58,321 bases of DNA from positions 182,889-241,209 of the forward strand of contig NZ_JAPPRQ010000044.1 in the NCBI RefSeq assembly GCF_026719745.1, in the 5' to 3' direction. This DNA comes from Clostridium sp. ZS2-4 (lineage in GTDB: Bacteria > Bacillota > Clostridia > Clostridiales > Clostridiaceae). Both the position numbers and the translations under genes were made by a program. This document shows, piece by piece, positions 16,932 to 26,834 of this stretch (positions are counted from its first letter, which is position 1; the number at the start of each line of letters is the position of its first letter). The notes below the pieces were generated by a model, which had not been told where the DNA came from, did no database searches, and saw nothing but the letters and a program-made list of their open reading frames with translations.

Positions 16932-17017
16932 CTGGTTACTGGCTACTAGTTACTGGTTACTGGTACCTGGCTACTAGTTACTGGTTACTGGTACCTGGCT
17001 ACTGGTCACTATTTTTT
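16932..17017. repeat. Composite heptanucleotide array with higher-order duplication
   Basis: Units in phase: CTGGTTA, CTGGCTA, CTAGTTA, CTGGTTA, CTGGTAC, CTGGCTA, CTAGTTA, CTGGTTA, CTGGTAC, CTGGCTA, CTGGTCA. The four-unit block CTGGCTA-CTAGTTA-CTGGTTA-CTGGTAC occurs twice. Confidence 0.92.
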
Positions 17018-17078
17018 GTTTTGTATACAAATTTATAAATAATCAAATACTAAGCATAGGACTAATGGGAGGATAATT

Positions 17079-18188
17079 ATGAATTATAAAAAAGTACTTA
17101 CTATTTTATTTTTCTGTATAGGAATATATATCTTTTTTGCTAGTGGAACAGTCTCAGTTCCATCAGAGGAAATTGCTGTTCCATCAACAATTGGCTTTGA
17201 TCTTGAAAGAAAAGGTTCAGAAGTAGAATACAGTATTCCTATTGCTGTTTATAATTATACTGGCAAAGAAATTCCTTCCACTATTATACAAACCGGAGTA
17301 GGCAAAACCATAGGAGGCACTAGAGAAGACCGTCAATTGGGATCTGACCTTAAATTTTTATTAGGTCTGGAAAAAGTACTCATATGGGGAGAGGATATTG
17401 CACGATTCGGCATTGAAAGTTCAATTGATATGTTATTTGCAAATCCTAATGTTAATGATACTGGACTTAATGCAGTGTGCAAAGGTAAGTCTATGGATAT
17501 TCTTAAATTTAGCGTTGAAGGCTATCCAAACGCTGGGGATTATATTGAAAACCTGTTAACTCATGCAAAAGAATTCAATTTTTTTTCAGATAACTATAAA
17601 CTTATGGATATTTATGTAAGAATAGGTGCAGAAGGAAGAACATTGGTGCTTCCTTATATAGAAATAATAGATAAAAAGCCTAAAATTACTGGAATGGCTG
17701 TATTTAACGAAGACAAGATGGTAACAACTTTAGGTATGAAAGACACAAAAATTTTAAATCTTCTAAAGGAAGACAATGTTAAAGGTATGCTTTCAATAAG
17801 AAAAAATACAGCAGAATACATAGACTATTACCCTACCTCCAAACGAAAAGTCAGCTGTGAAAAAATCGATGATAAATATAAATTTATTATTTATTTATCT
17901 TTAAATGGAGACATAATAAACAATAATTTGTATGAAGATATAGCCAATAAACCTGCTGTACAGAAAAAATTTATAAATGATATAGAGAAAAAAACAACTG
18001 AAACCTGCTATGAATTTATTGATAAAATGCAAAATGATTATAAGATTGACTGCCTGGCTCTTGGTACAGTAGCTGCAGCCAAATATGGAAGACATACTGA
18101 AACTGACTGGAATAAAATAGTTTCTGAAGCTGATATAATTGTTAATGTCAAAGTTAAACTAGACAAATTTGGTAGAGGAGATTACTAA
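17079..18188 (+). CDS. GerC-like germinant receptor subunit, without lipobox
   Basis: Ger(x)C family protein, 369 aa. In GerA-type receptors the C subunit is normally a lipoprotein on the inner spore membrane. Here the N-terminus is hydrophobic (about residues 5-23) but has no L-x-G-C lipobox and no CWD motif after it; the only nearby Cys is Cys13, inside the hydrophobic run. It is probably anchored by a membrane helix. The body (about 30-365) follows the family pattern, with EDIARFGI and YPNAGDY. It is the first gene of a C-A-B operon; GGGAGG precedes the ATG. The 16-base string AAATACTAAGCATAGG sits before both this gene and the next. Confidence 0.82.
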   Translation: MNYKKVLTILFFCIGIYIFFASGTVSVPSEEIAVPSTIGFDLERKGSEVEYSIPIAVYNYTGKEIPSTIIQTGVGKTIGGTREDRQLGSDLKFLLGLEKVLIWGEDIARFGIESSIDMLFANPNVNDTGLNAVCKGKSMDILKFSVEGYPNAGDYIENLLTHAKEFNFFSDNYKLMDIYVRIGAEGRTLVLPYIEIIDKKPKITGMAVFNEDKMVTTLGMKDTKILNLLKEDNVKGMLSIRKNTAEYIDYYPTSKRKVSCEKIDDKYKFIIYLSLNGDIINNNLYEDIANKPAVQKKFINDIEKKTTETCYEFIDKMQNDYKIDCLALGTVAAAKYGRHTETDWNKIVSEADIIVNVKVKLDKFGRGDY

Positions 18189-18214
18189 AAATACTAAGCA
18201 TAGGGTGATATGTA

Positions 18215-19711
18215 ATGATTCTTAACTATAATTTAGAAGAAAAAATCAATTTTCTCACCACAGAAATTGGAAATAAAAATCCTGTAATTATTAAAAGATT
18301 TTTCATAGGAAAAAATCAACCAATATCTGCTTGTGCTTTATATATGGAAGCTTTGGCAGAAAGAGATATTATAAATAGAGATCTTTTACGTCCCTTAATG
18401 TTCAACGTTGAAGAAGAAATAATTCTTGGAAAAGATACTTGTGAATATTTGTGCAGAAAGTATATTCCTTTATCCAATACTGTAACTGAGAGTGATATCA
18501 GTAAGGCTGCAGAAGCTATCAAAATTGGGAAAACCGTCATTTTAATAGATAGCCTTGAATATTTCATAATTACGGATACCAAAGGTGGAGAACAGCGCAG
18601 TATTTCTGACCCAACTAATGAATCAGCCATAAGAGGCGCAAGAGATAGCTTTGTTGAAAATATTAAAATCAATATAAGTACACTTAGAAGAAAAATAAAA
18701 GATAAAAATTTGGCTATTGAAAAATATACCGTTGGAAGGCGTTCTCAGACAGCTTTAGCCCTTATATATATTGATGATATTGTGGATAAAACTGTTTTAG
18801 ATGAAGTCCGCCGGAGAGTTCAGGCTATAGATGTAGACTCTCTTGAAGATTCAGGTGTACTTGAACAGTACCTTGAAGATAACCCCTTTTCTCCTTTCCC
18901 ACAAATTTTTGGAACAGAAAGACCAGACATTGTAACAGCAAATTTAATGGAAGGCAGAATAGCTATTATTTTAAATGGAAGTCCTTATGTTCTTACAGCT
19001 CCAGCTTTATTTGTAGAATTTTTTCAAGCTCTTGAGGACTATTCGGAAAGAACCCTGACATCTTCATTTTCAAGACTCCTTAGAACAATATCAATCTTTA
19101 TTATAATAACTTTATCACCTATATACCTAACTCTTATAAGATATAATACGGAGCTGATACCCGTAAAATTCATAACACCTATTGTTCAAGCAAGAAAAGG
19201 TATTGCTTTAACACCATTTCTTGAAATACTATCTATGGAATTAATAGTAGAGTTTTTAAGGGAAGGCGGTGTCAGATTACCTCCAAGAATCGCTACAACC
19301 TTAAGTATAGTAGGTGGTATTATTATAGGGAATACAGCTGTTGATTCCAAGGTTGTGAGCCCTACAACCCTGCTCATAATTGGAATATCTGTTGTTTCTA
19401 CCTTTTTAATACCTAATTACGAAATGTCTCTTGGTATAAGATTTTTAAGATTTCCAATGTTGGTGCTTGCTAATGTTATGGGGTTTTTAGGAATTACTGC
19501 AGGTTGGTTTTTCATACTGGTTCATATTACAAGTATGAAAAGTTTTGGAGTATCTTATTTTGCAATAAAGGGCAATGATTTAAAAGATATATTTGTAAGA
19601 GCACCTATATGGCTTATGAATAAAACTCCTGAAGAACTGCCAAATACCAATCCTGTACGTCAAACAAATTTTAGAGAAAAGTTATGGAGGAAAAATAAGA
19701 AAAATGAATAA
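18215..19711 (+). CDS. GerA-family germinant receptor subunit A
   Basis: 498 aa. The soluble N-terminal part (about 1-270) includes RSQTALALIYIDDIVD and GRIAIILNGSPYVLTAP. About five membrane segments (about 280-450) and a short cytoplasmic tail follow. The family motif is SFSRLLRTISIFI. The A subunit forms the nutrient-sensing core of the receptor in the inner spore membrane. It is 26 bases after gerC and overlaps gerB by 8 bases. The leader repeats AAATACTAAGCATAGG, also seen before gerC, which suggests a local duplication. Confidence 0.93.
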   Translation: MILNYNLEEKINFLTTEIGNKNPVIIKRFFIGKNQPISACALYMEALAERDIINRDLLRPLMFNVEEEIILGKDTCEYLCRKYIPLSNTVTESDISKAAEAIKIGKTVILIDSLEYFIITDTKGGEQRSISDPTNESAIRGARDSFVENIKINISTLRRKIKDKNLAIEKYTVGRRSQTALALIYIDDIVDKTVLDEVRRRVQAIDVDSLEDSGVLEQYLEDNPFSPFPQIFGTERPDIVTANLMEGRIAIILNGSPYVLTAPALFVEFFQALEDYSERTLTSSFSRLLRTISIFIIITLSPIYLTLIRYNTELIPVKFITPIVQARKGIALTPFLEILSMELIVEFLREGGVRLPPRIATTLSIVGGIIIGNTAVDSKVVSPTTLLIIGISVVSTFLIPNYEMSLGIRFLRFPMLVLANVMGFLGITAGWFFILVHITSMKSFGVSYFAIKGNDLKDIFVRAPIWLMNKTPEELPNTNPVRQTNFREKLWRKNKKNE

Positions 19712-20792
19712 TACAAGTAACAAATTTCTAAGTTGCAACCAAATAACTGCTCTATTGATTGCTATTGCTATTGGCCCAGGTTCTTTAAAATTAGCTAATA
19801 TTCTGGTATTAAAACTTCAGCAAGACGCATGGATTTCTTCAATTATTGCACTGTTAAATCCATTATATATGATTCTTGTAAGCAGTTACATTATCAAAAA
19901 ATATCCCAATGATAATATATTAAGTTTAAGTAATCAATATTTTGGAAATACATTTGGAAATTTGCTGAATTTATGTTTCTCATTGATGTGTACTATATAT
20001 ATATCAACAGTAACCTCTGATTTAGTTAGATTTTCTCGGATTTACTTTGTAAGCTTTTTGTCTCCCTTAAAAGTTGTTATTGTTTGTATTACTTTAACTT
20101 ATTTTGCAGTTTATAAAGGTTTGAGTACTTTGGCAAAGATATGCGAAATAAGTATGTATCTATTGATATTTATAACTATTTTTTCATTATCTTCATTAAA
20201 GTATGGAAGTATACTGAATATACAACCAGTATTTAGTTTAAGTTTAAAGGATATACTCAAAGGCAGCATACTTACAGCTTATTCCTATTCAGGTTTTGAG
20301 TATTTGCTAATATTTCATCCCTTTGCCAAAGACACTAGTACAATAAAAAAAGCGAGTTTAAAAGCTGTACTTATATCTGGTTTTATATGGGTATGGTCTG
20401 TTTTTTCAACAATATATTATTTGGGTATAGATATAATCCCTAAAAGCCTATGGGCTTATATACTGGTTTTTGAAAGTATTAACGTACCTCTCATCAATAA
20501 TTTTAGATATATTTTCATGTTTGTCTGGTGCTTTATAGTGTTTAGAATAAATGCTGTTAACGCATTTATTTCCTCCTTCATTTTAAACCATGTTACAAAA
20601 ATAGATATAAACAAAATATTATTATTTTTATATTTTCTTTCATTAATTTTATCCTTGCAGTTTGTAGATGTGTCATTCTATAAAAAAGTAATAGATCTTA
20701 TCTCCCCTATTTTATTTGTATTCAATGTTATATATGTTTCTTCAATAGCATTAATGGTATTAATTAAAGGTAAGAATACTTTATCCTTATAA
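19704..20792 (+). CDS. GerB-family spore germination permease subunit B
   Basis: 362 aa, about ten membrane segments, spore permease family of the APC superfamily. FEYLLIFHPFAKD in the middle is typical. The B subunit binds the germinant in the GerA-type receptor. Its ATG lies inside the end of gerA (AAAAATGAATAA), giving translational coupling. A short hairpin follows the stop. The operon order C-A-B is less common than A-B-C or A-C-B. Confidence 0.92.
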   Translation: MNNTSNKFLSCNQITALLIAIAIGPGSLKLANILVLKLQQDAWISSIIALLNPLYMILVSSYIIKKYPNDNILSLSNQYFGNTFGNLLNLCFSLMCTIYISTVTSDLVRFSRIYFVSFLSPLKVVIVCITLTYFAVYKGLSTLAKICEISMYLLIFITIFSLSSLKYGSILNIQPVFSLSLKDILKGSILTAYSYSGFEYLLIFHPFAKDTSTIKKASLKAVLISGFIWVWSVFSTIYYLGIDIIPKSLWAYILVFESINVPLINNFRYIFMFVWCFIVFRINAVNAFISSFILNHVTKIDINKILLFLYFLSLILSLQFVDVSFYKKVIDLISPILFVFNVIYVSSIALMVLIKGKNTLSL

Positions 20793-20833
20793 TTGAAAGT
20801 TAAATTAGACAACTTTAGGAGAGAAATTTACTA

Positions 20834-20858
20834 AAGACCAGCTCTCAACTGGTCTTGT
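20834..20858 (+). terminator. Hairpin after the ger operon
   Basis: 8-bp stem AAGACCAG/CTGGTCTT with a 7-base loop; weak U-tract. The AGACCAG stem recurs in four other terminators of this window. Confidence 0.55.
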
Positions 20859-20906
20859 TCACCCTTGGATAGTTTTTCTTTTTAATCCTACATTCATAAA
20901 AGACAT

Positions 20907-21290
20907 CTATAACTCCCTCTTGCAGTATTCTTTATATTCTTTAGCATCCATAAGCTCGTCTACTTGCGAATCATCAAACATCTCCACCTTTATCATCCAA
21001 TTTTTATATGGATTTTTATTTACAAGCTGAGGCTCATCCAATATATCCTCATTTACTTCCAAAACCTTTCCATCTAGTGGTATATAAAGATCTGATGCAT
21101 CCTTGTCAGATTCCACTACCCCAAAAGAATCTCCTGCTGTAAATTCTGTATCTACTTGTGGAAGGTCAATATAAACAATATTGCCCAAATTATTTTGTGC
21201 ATAATCTGTAATTCCAATATAAGCCTCATCTCCATCAACCTTTATCCATTCATGATCATCTGTGTAATATAATTTTTTTATTATTTTCAT
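20907..21290 (-). CDS. gcvH: Glycine cleavage system H protein
   Basis: Lipoyl-carrying protein, 127 aa, the usual length. The lipoylation lysine is in VVESDKDASDLYIPLDGKV. The start matches the family (YTDDHEWIKVDGDEAYIGITDYAQ). GAGGGGG precedes the ATG. No gcvT or gcvP genes adjoin it and no glycine riboswitch is visible upstream, so it stands alone; orphan gcvH genes can serve lipoate metabolism. Known role: shuttling the aminomethyl group in glycine cleavage. Confidence 0.93.
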   Translation of the reverse strand: MKIIKKLYYTDDHEWIKVDGDEAYIGITDYAQNNLGNIVYIDLPQVDTEFTAGDSFGVVESDKDASDLYIPLDGKVLEVNEDILDEPQLVNKNPYKNWMIKVEMFDDSQVDELMDAKEYKEYCKREL

Positions 21291-21414
21291 TGCTTATCCC
21301 CCTCTATTTTTTATGATTTTTATTGTAATTTTTTTTACTCACTACCTTTAATTTTAATTTCTTATGATAATTTTAATATCTTCTTTGTACTATGAATATA
21401 TTTATTCAAGCACA

Positions 21415-21443
21415 AGAAAAGACCAGCTTTTTTTGCTGGTCTT
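21415..21443 (-). terminator. Terminator of the 1267-residue repeat protein
   Basis: 9-bp stem AAGACCAGC/GCTGGTCTT (21419-21427 with 21435-21443), 7-base loop, and TTTTCTTG on the minus strand. Confidence 0.8.
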
Positions 21444-21449
21444 AAAATA

Positions 21450-24400
21450 TTAATATACTAATTGTTTTTCTGTACCATCTATTTTCATTTTGTAAAGTAC
21501 TTCTCCAATTCCGTCATGAATTCTGTAATAAATCCATTCACTTACTATATTGCTAATATCACCCTCTCCTAACTTAATCGTGTCTGTACCGTCAGTTTTC
21601 TTCTTACATATCTCCTGCATTCCTGCTCCAGATCTATTATAATAAATCCACTCTCCATCAATTTTTTCTATGCCCAAACTAGATTCGCCACTATAGCTTA
21701 AAACTATTTTTTGTGTTCCATCTATACTGATTTTATACATATTATTATAACGTTTATCTGTATAATAAATCCATTGGTCATCTATGCTGTATATGGTGAA
21801 TTTTGATAATGGCTCTGTATTTATTCTTATTGTATTAGTACCATCCAAATTCATTTTATAGATTCTTCCCCAATCAGACTTATTAGAATAGTATATACAT
21901 TTATCTTTTAAATTTACATGTGGATATGCCATTAAATTATCACTTATCTTAGTTTTGTCAGTGCCATCAAGCCTCATACTGTAAAATTTATTGTCATCCT
22001 CTGGATTTGTATAATAAATCAAACTATCTACTATTTCCCAATAATATACTCTACCCTCAACCAGTTTAATCTGCTCTGCACCATCAGCCTTCATCCTGTA
22101 AAGACTACTATTTTGTTTGTTATCTCTATAATATATCCATTCATCTTTTGTATCAATAATTTCCATAACATACTTTTCTACTACTTTTGTTTTACCTGTG
22201 CCATCTTGTTTAACTCTATACAAGCAATTATCATCATATATATTTTCATAATAAATCCAATCACCAGCTTCTGCAACTACCTTTCCTGTAACTAGGTTGT
22301 CACTTTCTACAACAGACAATTTAAAACTTAAGTTTTTATCATAAATCTTATTTGTTGGAGTCCCTTCTATAGTGTATTCTCCTGCTTCACTTGTATCTAT
22401 GCTTGATGGAGTCCATGTCATAACTATACTCTTTTTAGAGCCATCACTCATAGTAGCTTTAACAGAATTAGGAGGCTCAAAATCAGTCCCTTTAGGTCTC
22501 ACTATTGTTGCATTATCATACTCCAAACTTACAATTTCAATTACATTAACCTTTAAAAGAACTTTCTTCATATATCCTTTAACAATTCCTTCATATACGT
22601 ATTGTCCAGCTTTACTTGTATCAATTTCTGATACATTCCAAGTCACATATAAGTTTATTGTAGAACCATCCACCAATTCAGCCTTTACAAGACTCGGAAG
22701 TGAATAATACGAATTTTTATCCAAAGTAACTTTTATATCATTTATATTTAATATACCCGTATCAAATTTCTGATTTTCTGAACCATCATTTTTTATTCTA
22801 TAAAGATTATAACTGTCTGACTCATTTTCATAATAAACATATTCATCAACTACCTGAATGAAAAATGAACCCTTATCATTTAAAGCTTGATTGGATGTAC
22901 CATCAATTTTCATTTTATATAATGAATTATTGTTATTTAAGTTTGTGTAATAAATCCAGCCATCAGCTGCATTTAAGAAAGAACCTGATTGGTCACTTAC
23001 TTTTGCTCTATTTGTACCACTAGTTGTAATTCTATAAATTTTACTGCTGTCTGATAGATTTTCATAATAAATCCAACCATCAACTACATTTAAAAAACCT
23101 GATTTATCATTGTTAAGTGCAGTTCTTCCTGTTCCATCTGCTTTAATTCTGTATACTCTGAAATTATCACTGCAGTTTGTATAATATATAAAACCATTTG
23201 CCAGATTAGCATTTGCTGAATAATCATTGTTTAATTTAGTTCTGTTTGTTCCATCATTTTTTATTTTGTATAGTTTATAATCTTCTGCTGCATTTGCATA
23301 ATATATCCACTGATTTTCTACAATAATTTCTTCTGCAAGATCGTTACACAATTTTGTTCTTCCAGTACCATCAATTCTTATTTTATATAACTTTCCATAG
23401 TCCAATAAATTACAATAATAAATCCAATCATCAACTACATTAATATAAAGTGGTATATCATTACTTACTTTTGTTTTATTGTTACCATCAACTTGCATCT
23501 TGTAAAGTTTTCCTTCATCAGCATGGTTTGTATAATATATCCAACCATTACTTTTGGCAACCATTGCTACGTTTACAATATTACCTGCAGTATTTCCTTT
23601 AACATCTTCTACTGTTAATGTTAACTTACATTTTTGATTATATCCTTTTACAGTTCCTTGGAAAGTGTATGTTCCAAGTTTACTTGTATTCGCTATTCCA
23701 TCCCATACAACTGATTTTCTTACGCTGCTTCCATCTTCAAATGTAACCATTACAGTTTCTGGTAGCCTGTAATTTGAATTTCTTGAAGTAGATACATTTA
23801 CATCTTCTACAGAAGTAATTTTTTTGATTTCAGAAGTTATATTGATAGTTTTTAGCTTCCATCCATCGTATTTTTTAGTAGAATTATCTCTTTTATACCA
23901 AAGATCAACTATATATGTTCCCGCAGGAATATTGCTCAAATCATAACTAATTTTTTCTTCATATTCTGTTAAATTTGTTATCCACTTATTATTTTTTACA
24001 TCATATAGATGAAGTTTATATTTTGTATCCTTCTGGTGTGAATTGTTAACTCCATCAATAATTAACTGGTCATTCTTTGCATACTCAGTCTTATTAATAA
24101 GCATATCTCCCCATGAGTATATAGCAGGATTTCGAACTACATTTACTACAAATGGGTAAGCATTATCATAGTCACCATATTTATTGGTATATTTGCCCTT
24201 ATACCCTACTCTTCTTACTCTTATAGCAAATCTATAAAAATTTTCTCTCAAATATAAGTGTGATATATCTACATTAATAGGTTCATGAGCATCTACAGGT
24301 TTTGTCCATCCATCTACCATTCCATAATTATGAATAAGCTCCCACTTTGTTCCCATTGTAGCTGCACATGTATAGAATAATTGATACTGAACTTGTCCAT

Positions 24401-25253
24401 CATATCCCTTTGAAGAAATAAAAAACTTATTTTTTCCTTCTGCTATAAAAGGTGTATTGTCTAAAGAAACTATTGCTACCTTTGGAATTTGTTCCTCTTT
24501 TACTTCTATAATCTTAAGCTTCCATCCATCATATACTTTGCTGGAGTTATTCCTTTTACCCCAGACGTCAACTATGTACTTTCCAGCTGGAATACTGCTC
24601 AAATCATAATTAATGTTATCTCCAAACTCTGTTAAATTTGTCATCCAGCTATTATTTTTCACATCATATAAATGAAGTTTGTATTTTGTATCTGATTCTA
24701 CATCGTCGACTCCATTAATAACTAATTTTTCATTCTTAGTATACTCTGTTTTTTCAATAAGCATATCTCCATTTAAATGAATATTAGAATCTTTAACTAC
24801 ATTTATCACAAATGGATATGCATTATCATAATCTCCATACTTATTGCTGTATCTTCCCTTATATCCTACTCTTCTAACCCTTATGGCAAATCTATAATAT
24901 TCTGCCTTAAGATTCAAACTGCTTATATCTACCTTGATTGGCTCATGAGCATCTACAGATTTTGTCCACCCATTCACCATGTCATCATTGTTGATAAGCT
25001 CCCAATTTGTACCCATAGTTGTTTTACAAGTATAAAATAATTGATATTGAACTTGTCCATTATATCCCTTTGAAGAAATAAAAAATTCATTACTGTCTCC
25101 TTCCACAAAAGGCTTATGGTCTAAAGATACTATTGCCACTTTAGGCAAACTCTCTGCTGCTTTAGTTATCAGTGGAGTTAAAGCCATTAATCCATTAATA
25201 ACCAAAATAGCTGCTAAAAATAGACTAAAACTTTTTTTCATTTGTTTCTTCAT
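21450..25253 (-). CDS. Large secreted repeat protein (DUF5050 beta-propeller-like, bacterial Ig-like domains)
   Basis: 1267 aa. Signal peptide (about 1-33). Two closely similar N-terminal modules (about 37-255 and 262-477) each contain SSKGYNGQVQYQLFYTC-like and AIRVRRVGYKG motifs, then a KLHLYDVKNN unit. After them: an Ig-like domain (about 480-553), a first DUF5050 array with WIYYTN-type repeats about every 40 residues (about 555-825), two Ig-like domains (about 830-985; MSDGSKKSIVMTW), and a second WIYY array (about 990-1267). No catalytic motif or cell-wall anchor is seen. A surface or matrix role is inferred. The module duplication is clear at DNA level. It is monocistronic with its own terminator. 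Confidence 0.85.
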   Translation of the reverse strand: MKKQMKKSFSLFLAAILVINGLMALTPLITKAAESLPKVAIVSLDHKPFVEGDSNEFFISSKGYNGQVQYQLFYTCKTTMGTNWELINNDDMVNGWTKSVDAHEPIKVDISSLNLKAEYYRFAIRVRRVGYKGRYSNKYGDYDNAYPFVINVVKDSNIHLNGDMLIEKTEYTKNEKLVINGVDDVESDTKYKLHLYDVKNNSWMTNLTEFGDNINYDLSSIPAGKYIVDVWGKRNNSSKVYDGWKLKIIEVKEEQIPKVAIVSLDNTPFIAEGKNKFFISSKGYDGQVQYQLFYTCAATMGTKWELIHNYGMVDGWTKPVDAHEPINVDISHLYLRENFYRFAIRVRRVGYKGKYTNKYGDYDNAYPFVVNVVRNPAIYSWGDMLINKTEYAKNDQLIIDGVNNSHQKDTKYKLHLYDVKNNKWITNLTEYEEKISYDLSNIPAGTYIVDLWYKRDNSTKKYDGWKLKTINITSEIKKITSVEDVNVSTSRNSNYRLPETVMVTFEDGSSVRKSVVWDGIANTSKLGTYTFQGTVKGYNQKCKLTLTVEDVKGNTAGNIVNVAMVAKSNGWIYYTNHADEGKLYKMQVDGNNKTKVSNDIPLYINVVDDWIYYCNLLDYGKLYKIRIDGTGRTKLCNDLAEEIIVENQWIYYANAAEDYKLYKIKNDGTNRTKLNNDYSANANLANGFIYYTNCSDNFRVYRIKADGTGRTALNNDKSGFLNVVDGWIYYENLSDSSKIYRITTSGTNRAKVSDQSGSFLNAADGWIYYTNLNNNNSLYKMKIDGTSNQALNDKGSFFIQVVDEYVYYENESDSYNLYRIKNDGSENQKFDTGILNINDIKVTLDKNSYYSLPSLVKAELVDGSTINLYVTWNVSEIDTSKAGQYVYEGIVKGYMKKVLLKVNVIEIVSLEYDNATIVRPKGTDFEPPNSVKATMSDGSKKSIVMTWTPSSIDTSEAGEYTIEGTPTNKIYDKNLSFKLSVVESDNLVTGKVVAEAGDWIYYENIYDDNCLYRVKQDGTGKTKVVEKYVMEIIDTKDEWIYYRDNKQNSSLYRMKADGAEQIKLVEGRVYYWEIVDSLIYYTNPEDDNKFYSMRLDGTDKTKISDNLMAYPHVNLKDKCIYYSNKSDWGRIYKMNLDGTNTIRINTEPLSKFTIYSIDDQWIYYTDKRYNNMYKISIDGTQKIVLSYSGESSLGIEKIDGEWIYYNRSGAGMQEICKKKTDGTDTIKLGEGDISNIVSEWIYYRIHDGIGEVLYKMKIDGTEKQLVY

Positions 25254-25419
25254 TCGTTTCCCCTTTCCATTTTTTTGATTTTATATAAGTCAATTATAAA
25301 GACTTTCCATAATTATTGTATCAAAACAGTTTATACCTTTATAGTAAGTTTCAATGGATTTAATTCAAATATATGGATTGTAATCTATTTATTCGAAATC
25401 ATTATGCAATTCAAAAACA

Positions 25420-25456
25420 CAAAAAGAACATACAGCATGAATATGCCATATGCTCT
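25420..25456 (-). terminator. Terminator of the prkA-yhbH-spoVR operon
   Basis: Imperfect 14-bp stem (25425-25438 with 25443-25456; AGAACATACAGCAT) followed on the minus strand by TTTTTGTGTTTTTG. Confidence 0.75.
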
Positions 25457-25462
25457 TTATTT

Positions 25463-26830
25463 TCAAGCATAAGTTATTAATTTATTTTCAGTACAATTTA
25501 TAGTTACTTCTTTTTCTTTTATAATAGTCTTTAGACAAACCTTATGCTTCCACAAATCTACAATATATCTTAAGGTTTCCTTTGCATAATCCAGCTGCAG
25601 CTCTCTTCCGTCATAAACGTGCTCCAGTGTAAGTGTCTTATCTGATTTTGACATATCTATTACTCTTATGTGTGGAATCATTCCCATTCCACAAGAACTG
25701 CTTAAAGTATTTCTTATCTTTTTCCAGCCCTCATCATCAGATACTTCTGTAATTACATAATTCATATTTCTCTTTGCATATTCAAAAAGATTTAACTCTT
25801 CGCACAATTCTTTTGTCAAATATCTTCTTATAAAGGATTCATCTCGCTCCAAAGCTCTAACTTCAAATATTTTCTTAATTCCATATTTTTCTACTAAATC
25901 TTCATATATTTTGAATCCCATGAAATATGGGTTTATACGGCCTATCAAAGGAGTTATTACATCATTATGTCTCTTTATAAATTCCAAATGAAGAGAAGGC
26001 TCTAAATCCAGTTTTTTAAGAATATTATAGTGCCAATAGCTGGCCCATCCTTCATTCATAATCTTAGTCTCAATTTGAGGAATAAAATATCTAGTCTCTT
26101 TTCTAACTATTTCTAATATATTCTGTTCCCATTCCTCTAAATCACCATAATGACTTATGAAATACAATACATCATCCTCAGGCTTTAATGGCGTTTTCTC
26201 TACTTGTGGAGGCTCTTCCTTTACATAAGGTTTTATAATACTGTAATTTGTATTCTTATTTTTATAATCTTCCAGCATCTTTTTCTTTACTTCTTCATCA
26301 CTTATTCTTTTTTCTCCAACAACTCTTGTAGTCTGAAGCTTAATTCCATGAGCTCCATTTAAAAGCTTTTCTACACTTTCATAACCTATACTTGGATCAT
26401 TTATATAACTTCTTATAATTTTCCCGTGATTTTTAAAGTCTTCTAAAGTGTATTCAGCATGAGTTCCCACTTTAAACAATCGATTATTTTTGAAAAAATC
26501 ATTATGTCCGTAAACATGAGCAATAGTCAATATCTGAAGAAGTAAGGTATTATCCTTCATAAGATAAGCCATACATGGATTAGAATTAATAACCATCTCA
26601 TACGGAAGTCCTGTTAAGTTGTATTTATATAAGGTTCTAAGTCTTTCATAGGCTTTTCCAAAGCTCCAGTGAGGATATCTTGAGGGCATTCCCACATATA
26701 CTTCATATGCCAGCATATCATTATAGGTTATCATTTCAAATTCCTGTGGATAATAATCAAGGCCTACTTCATTAACTACAGCTTCAATTTTCTCATTCCA
26801 CATTTCTAAATCTTTTACCGTATATTCCAA
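25463..26830 (-). CDS. spoVR: SpoVR family protein
   Basis: 455 aa, started at TTG 26830. An ATG at 26857 lies inside yhbH, while GAGGGGTG sits 6-7 bases before the TTG and gives the expected start LEYTVKDLEMWNEKI. SpoVR is needed for normal spore cortex formation in Bacillus; the biochemical function is unknown. Conserved features include the histidine- and tryptophan-rich MNEGWASYWHYNIL motif and HIRVIDM. It is the last gene of a three-gene operon, beginning 4 bases after the yhbH stop. Confidence 0.93.
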   Translation of the reverse strand: MEYTVKDLEMWNEKIEAVVNEVGLDYYPQEFEMITYNDMLAYEVYVGMPSRYPHWSFGKAYERLRTLYKYNLTGLPYEMVINSNPCMAYLMKDNTLLLQILTIAHVYGHNDFFKNNRLFKVGTHAEYTLEDFKNHGKIIRSYINDPSIGYESVEKLLNGAHGIKLQTTRVVGEKRISDEEVKKKMLEDYKNKNTNYSIIKPYVKEEPPQVEKTPLKPEDDVLYFISHYGDLEEWEQNILEIVRKETRYFIPQIETKIMNEGWASYWHYNILKKLDLEPSLHLEFIKRHNDVITPLIGRINPYFMGFKIYEDLVEKYGIKKIFEVRALERDESFIRRYLTKELCEELNLFEYAKRNMNYVITEVSDDEGWKKIRNTLSSSCGMGMIPHIRVIDMSKSDKTLTLEHVYDGRELQLDYAKETLRYIVDLWKHKVCLKTIIKEKEVTINCTENKLITYA

Positions 26831-26834
26831 GATA

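Noticed and set aside
21240-21420. Glycine riboswitch before gcvH
   Set aside because: None of the conserved tandem aptamer blocks is present in this AT-rich leader.
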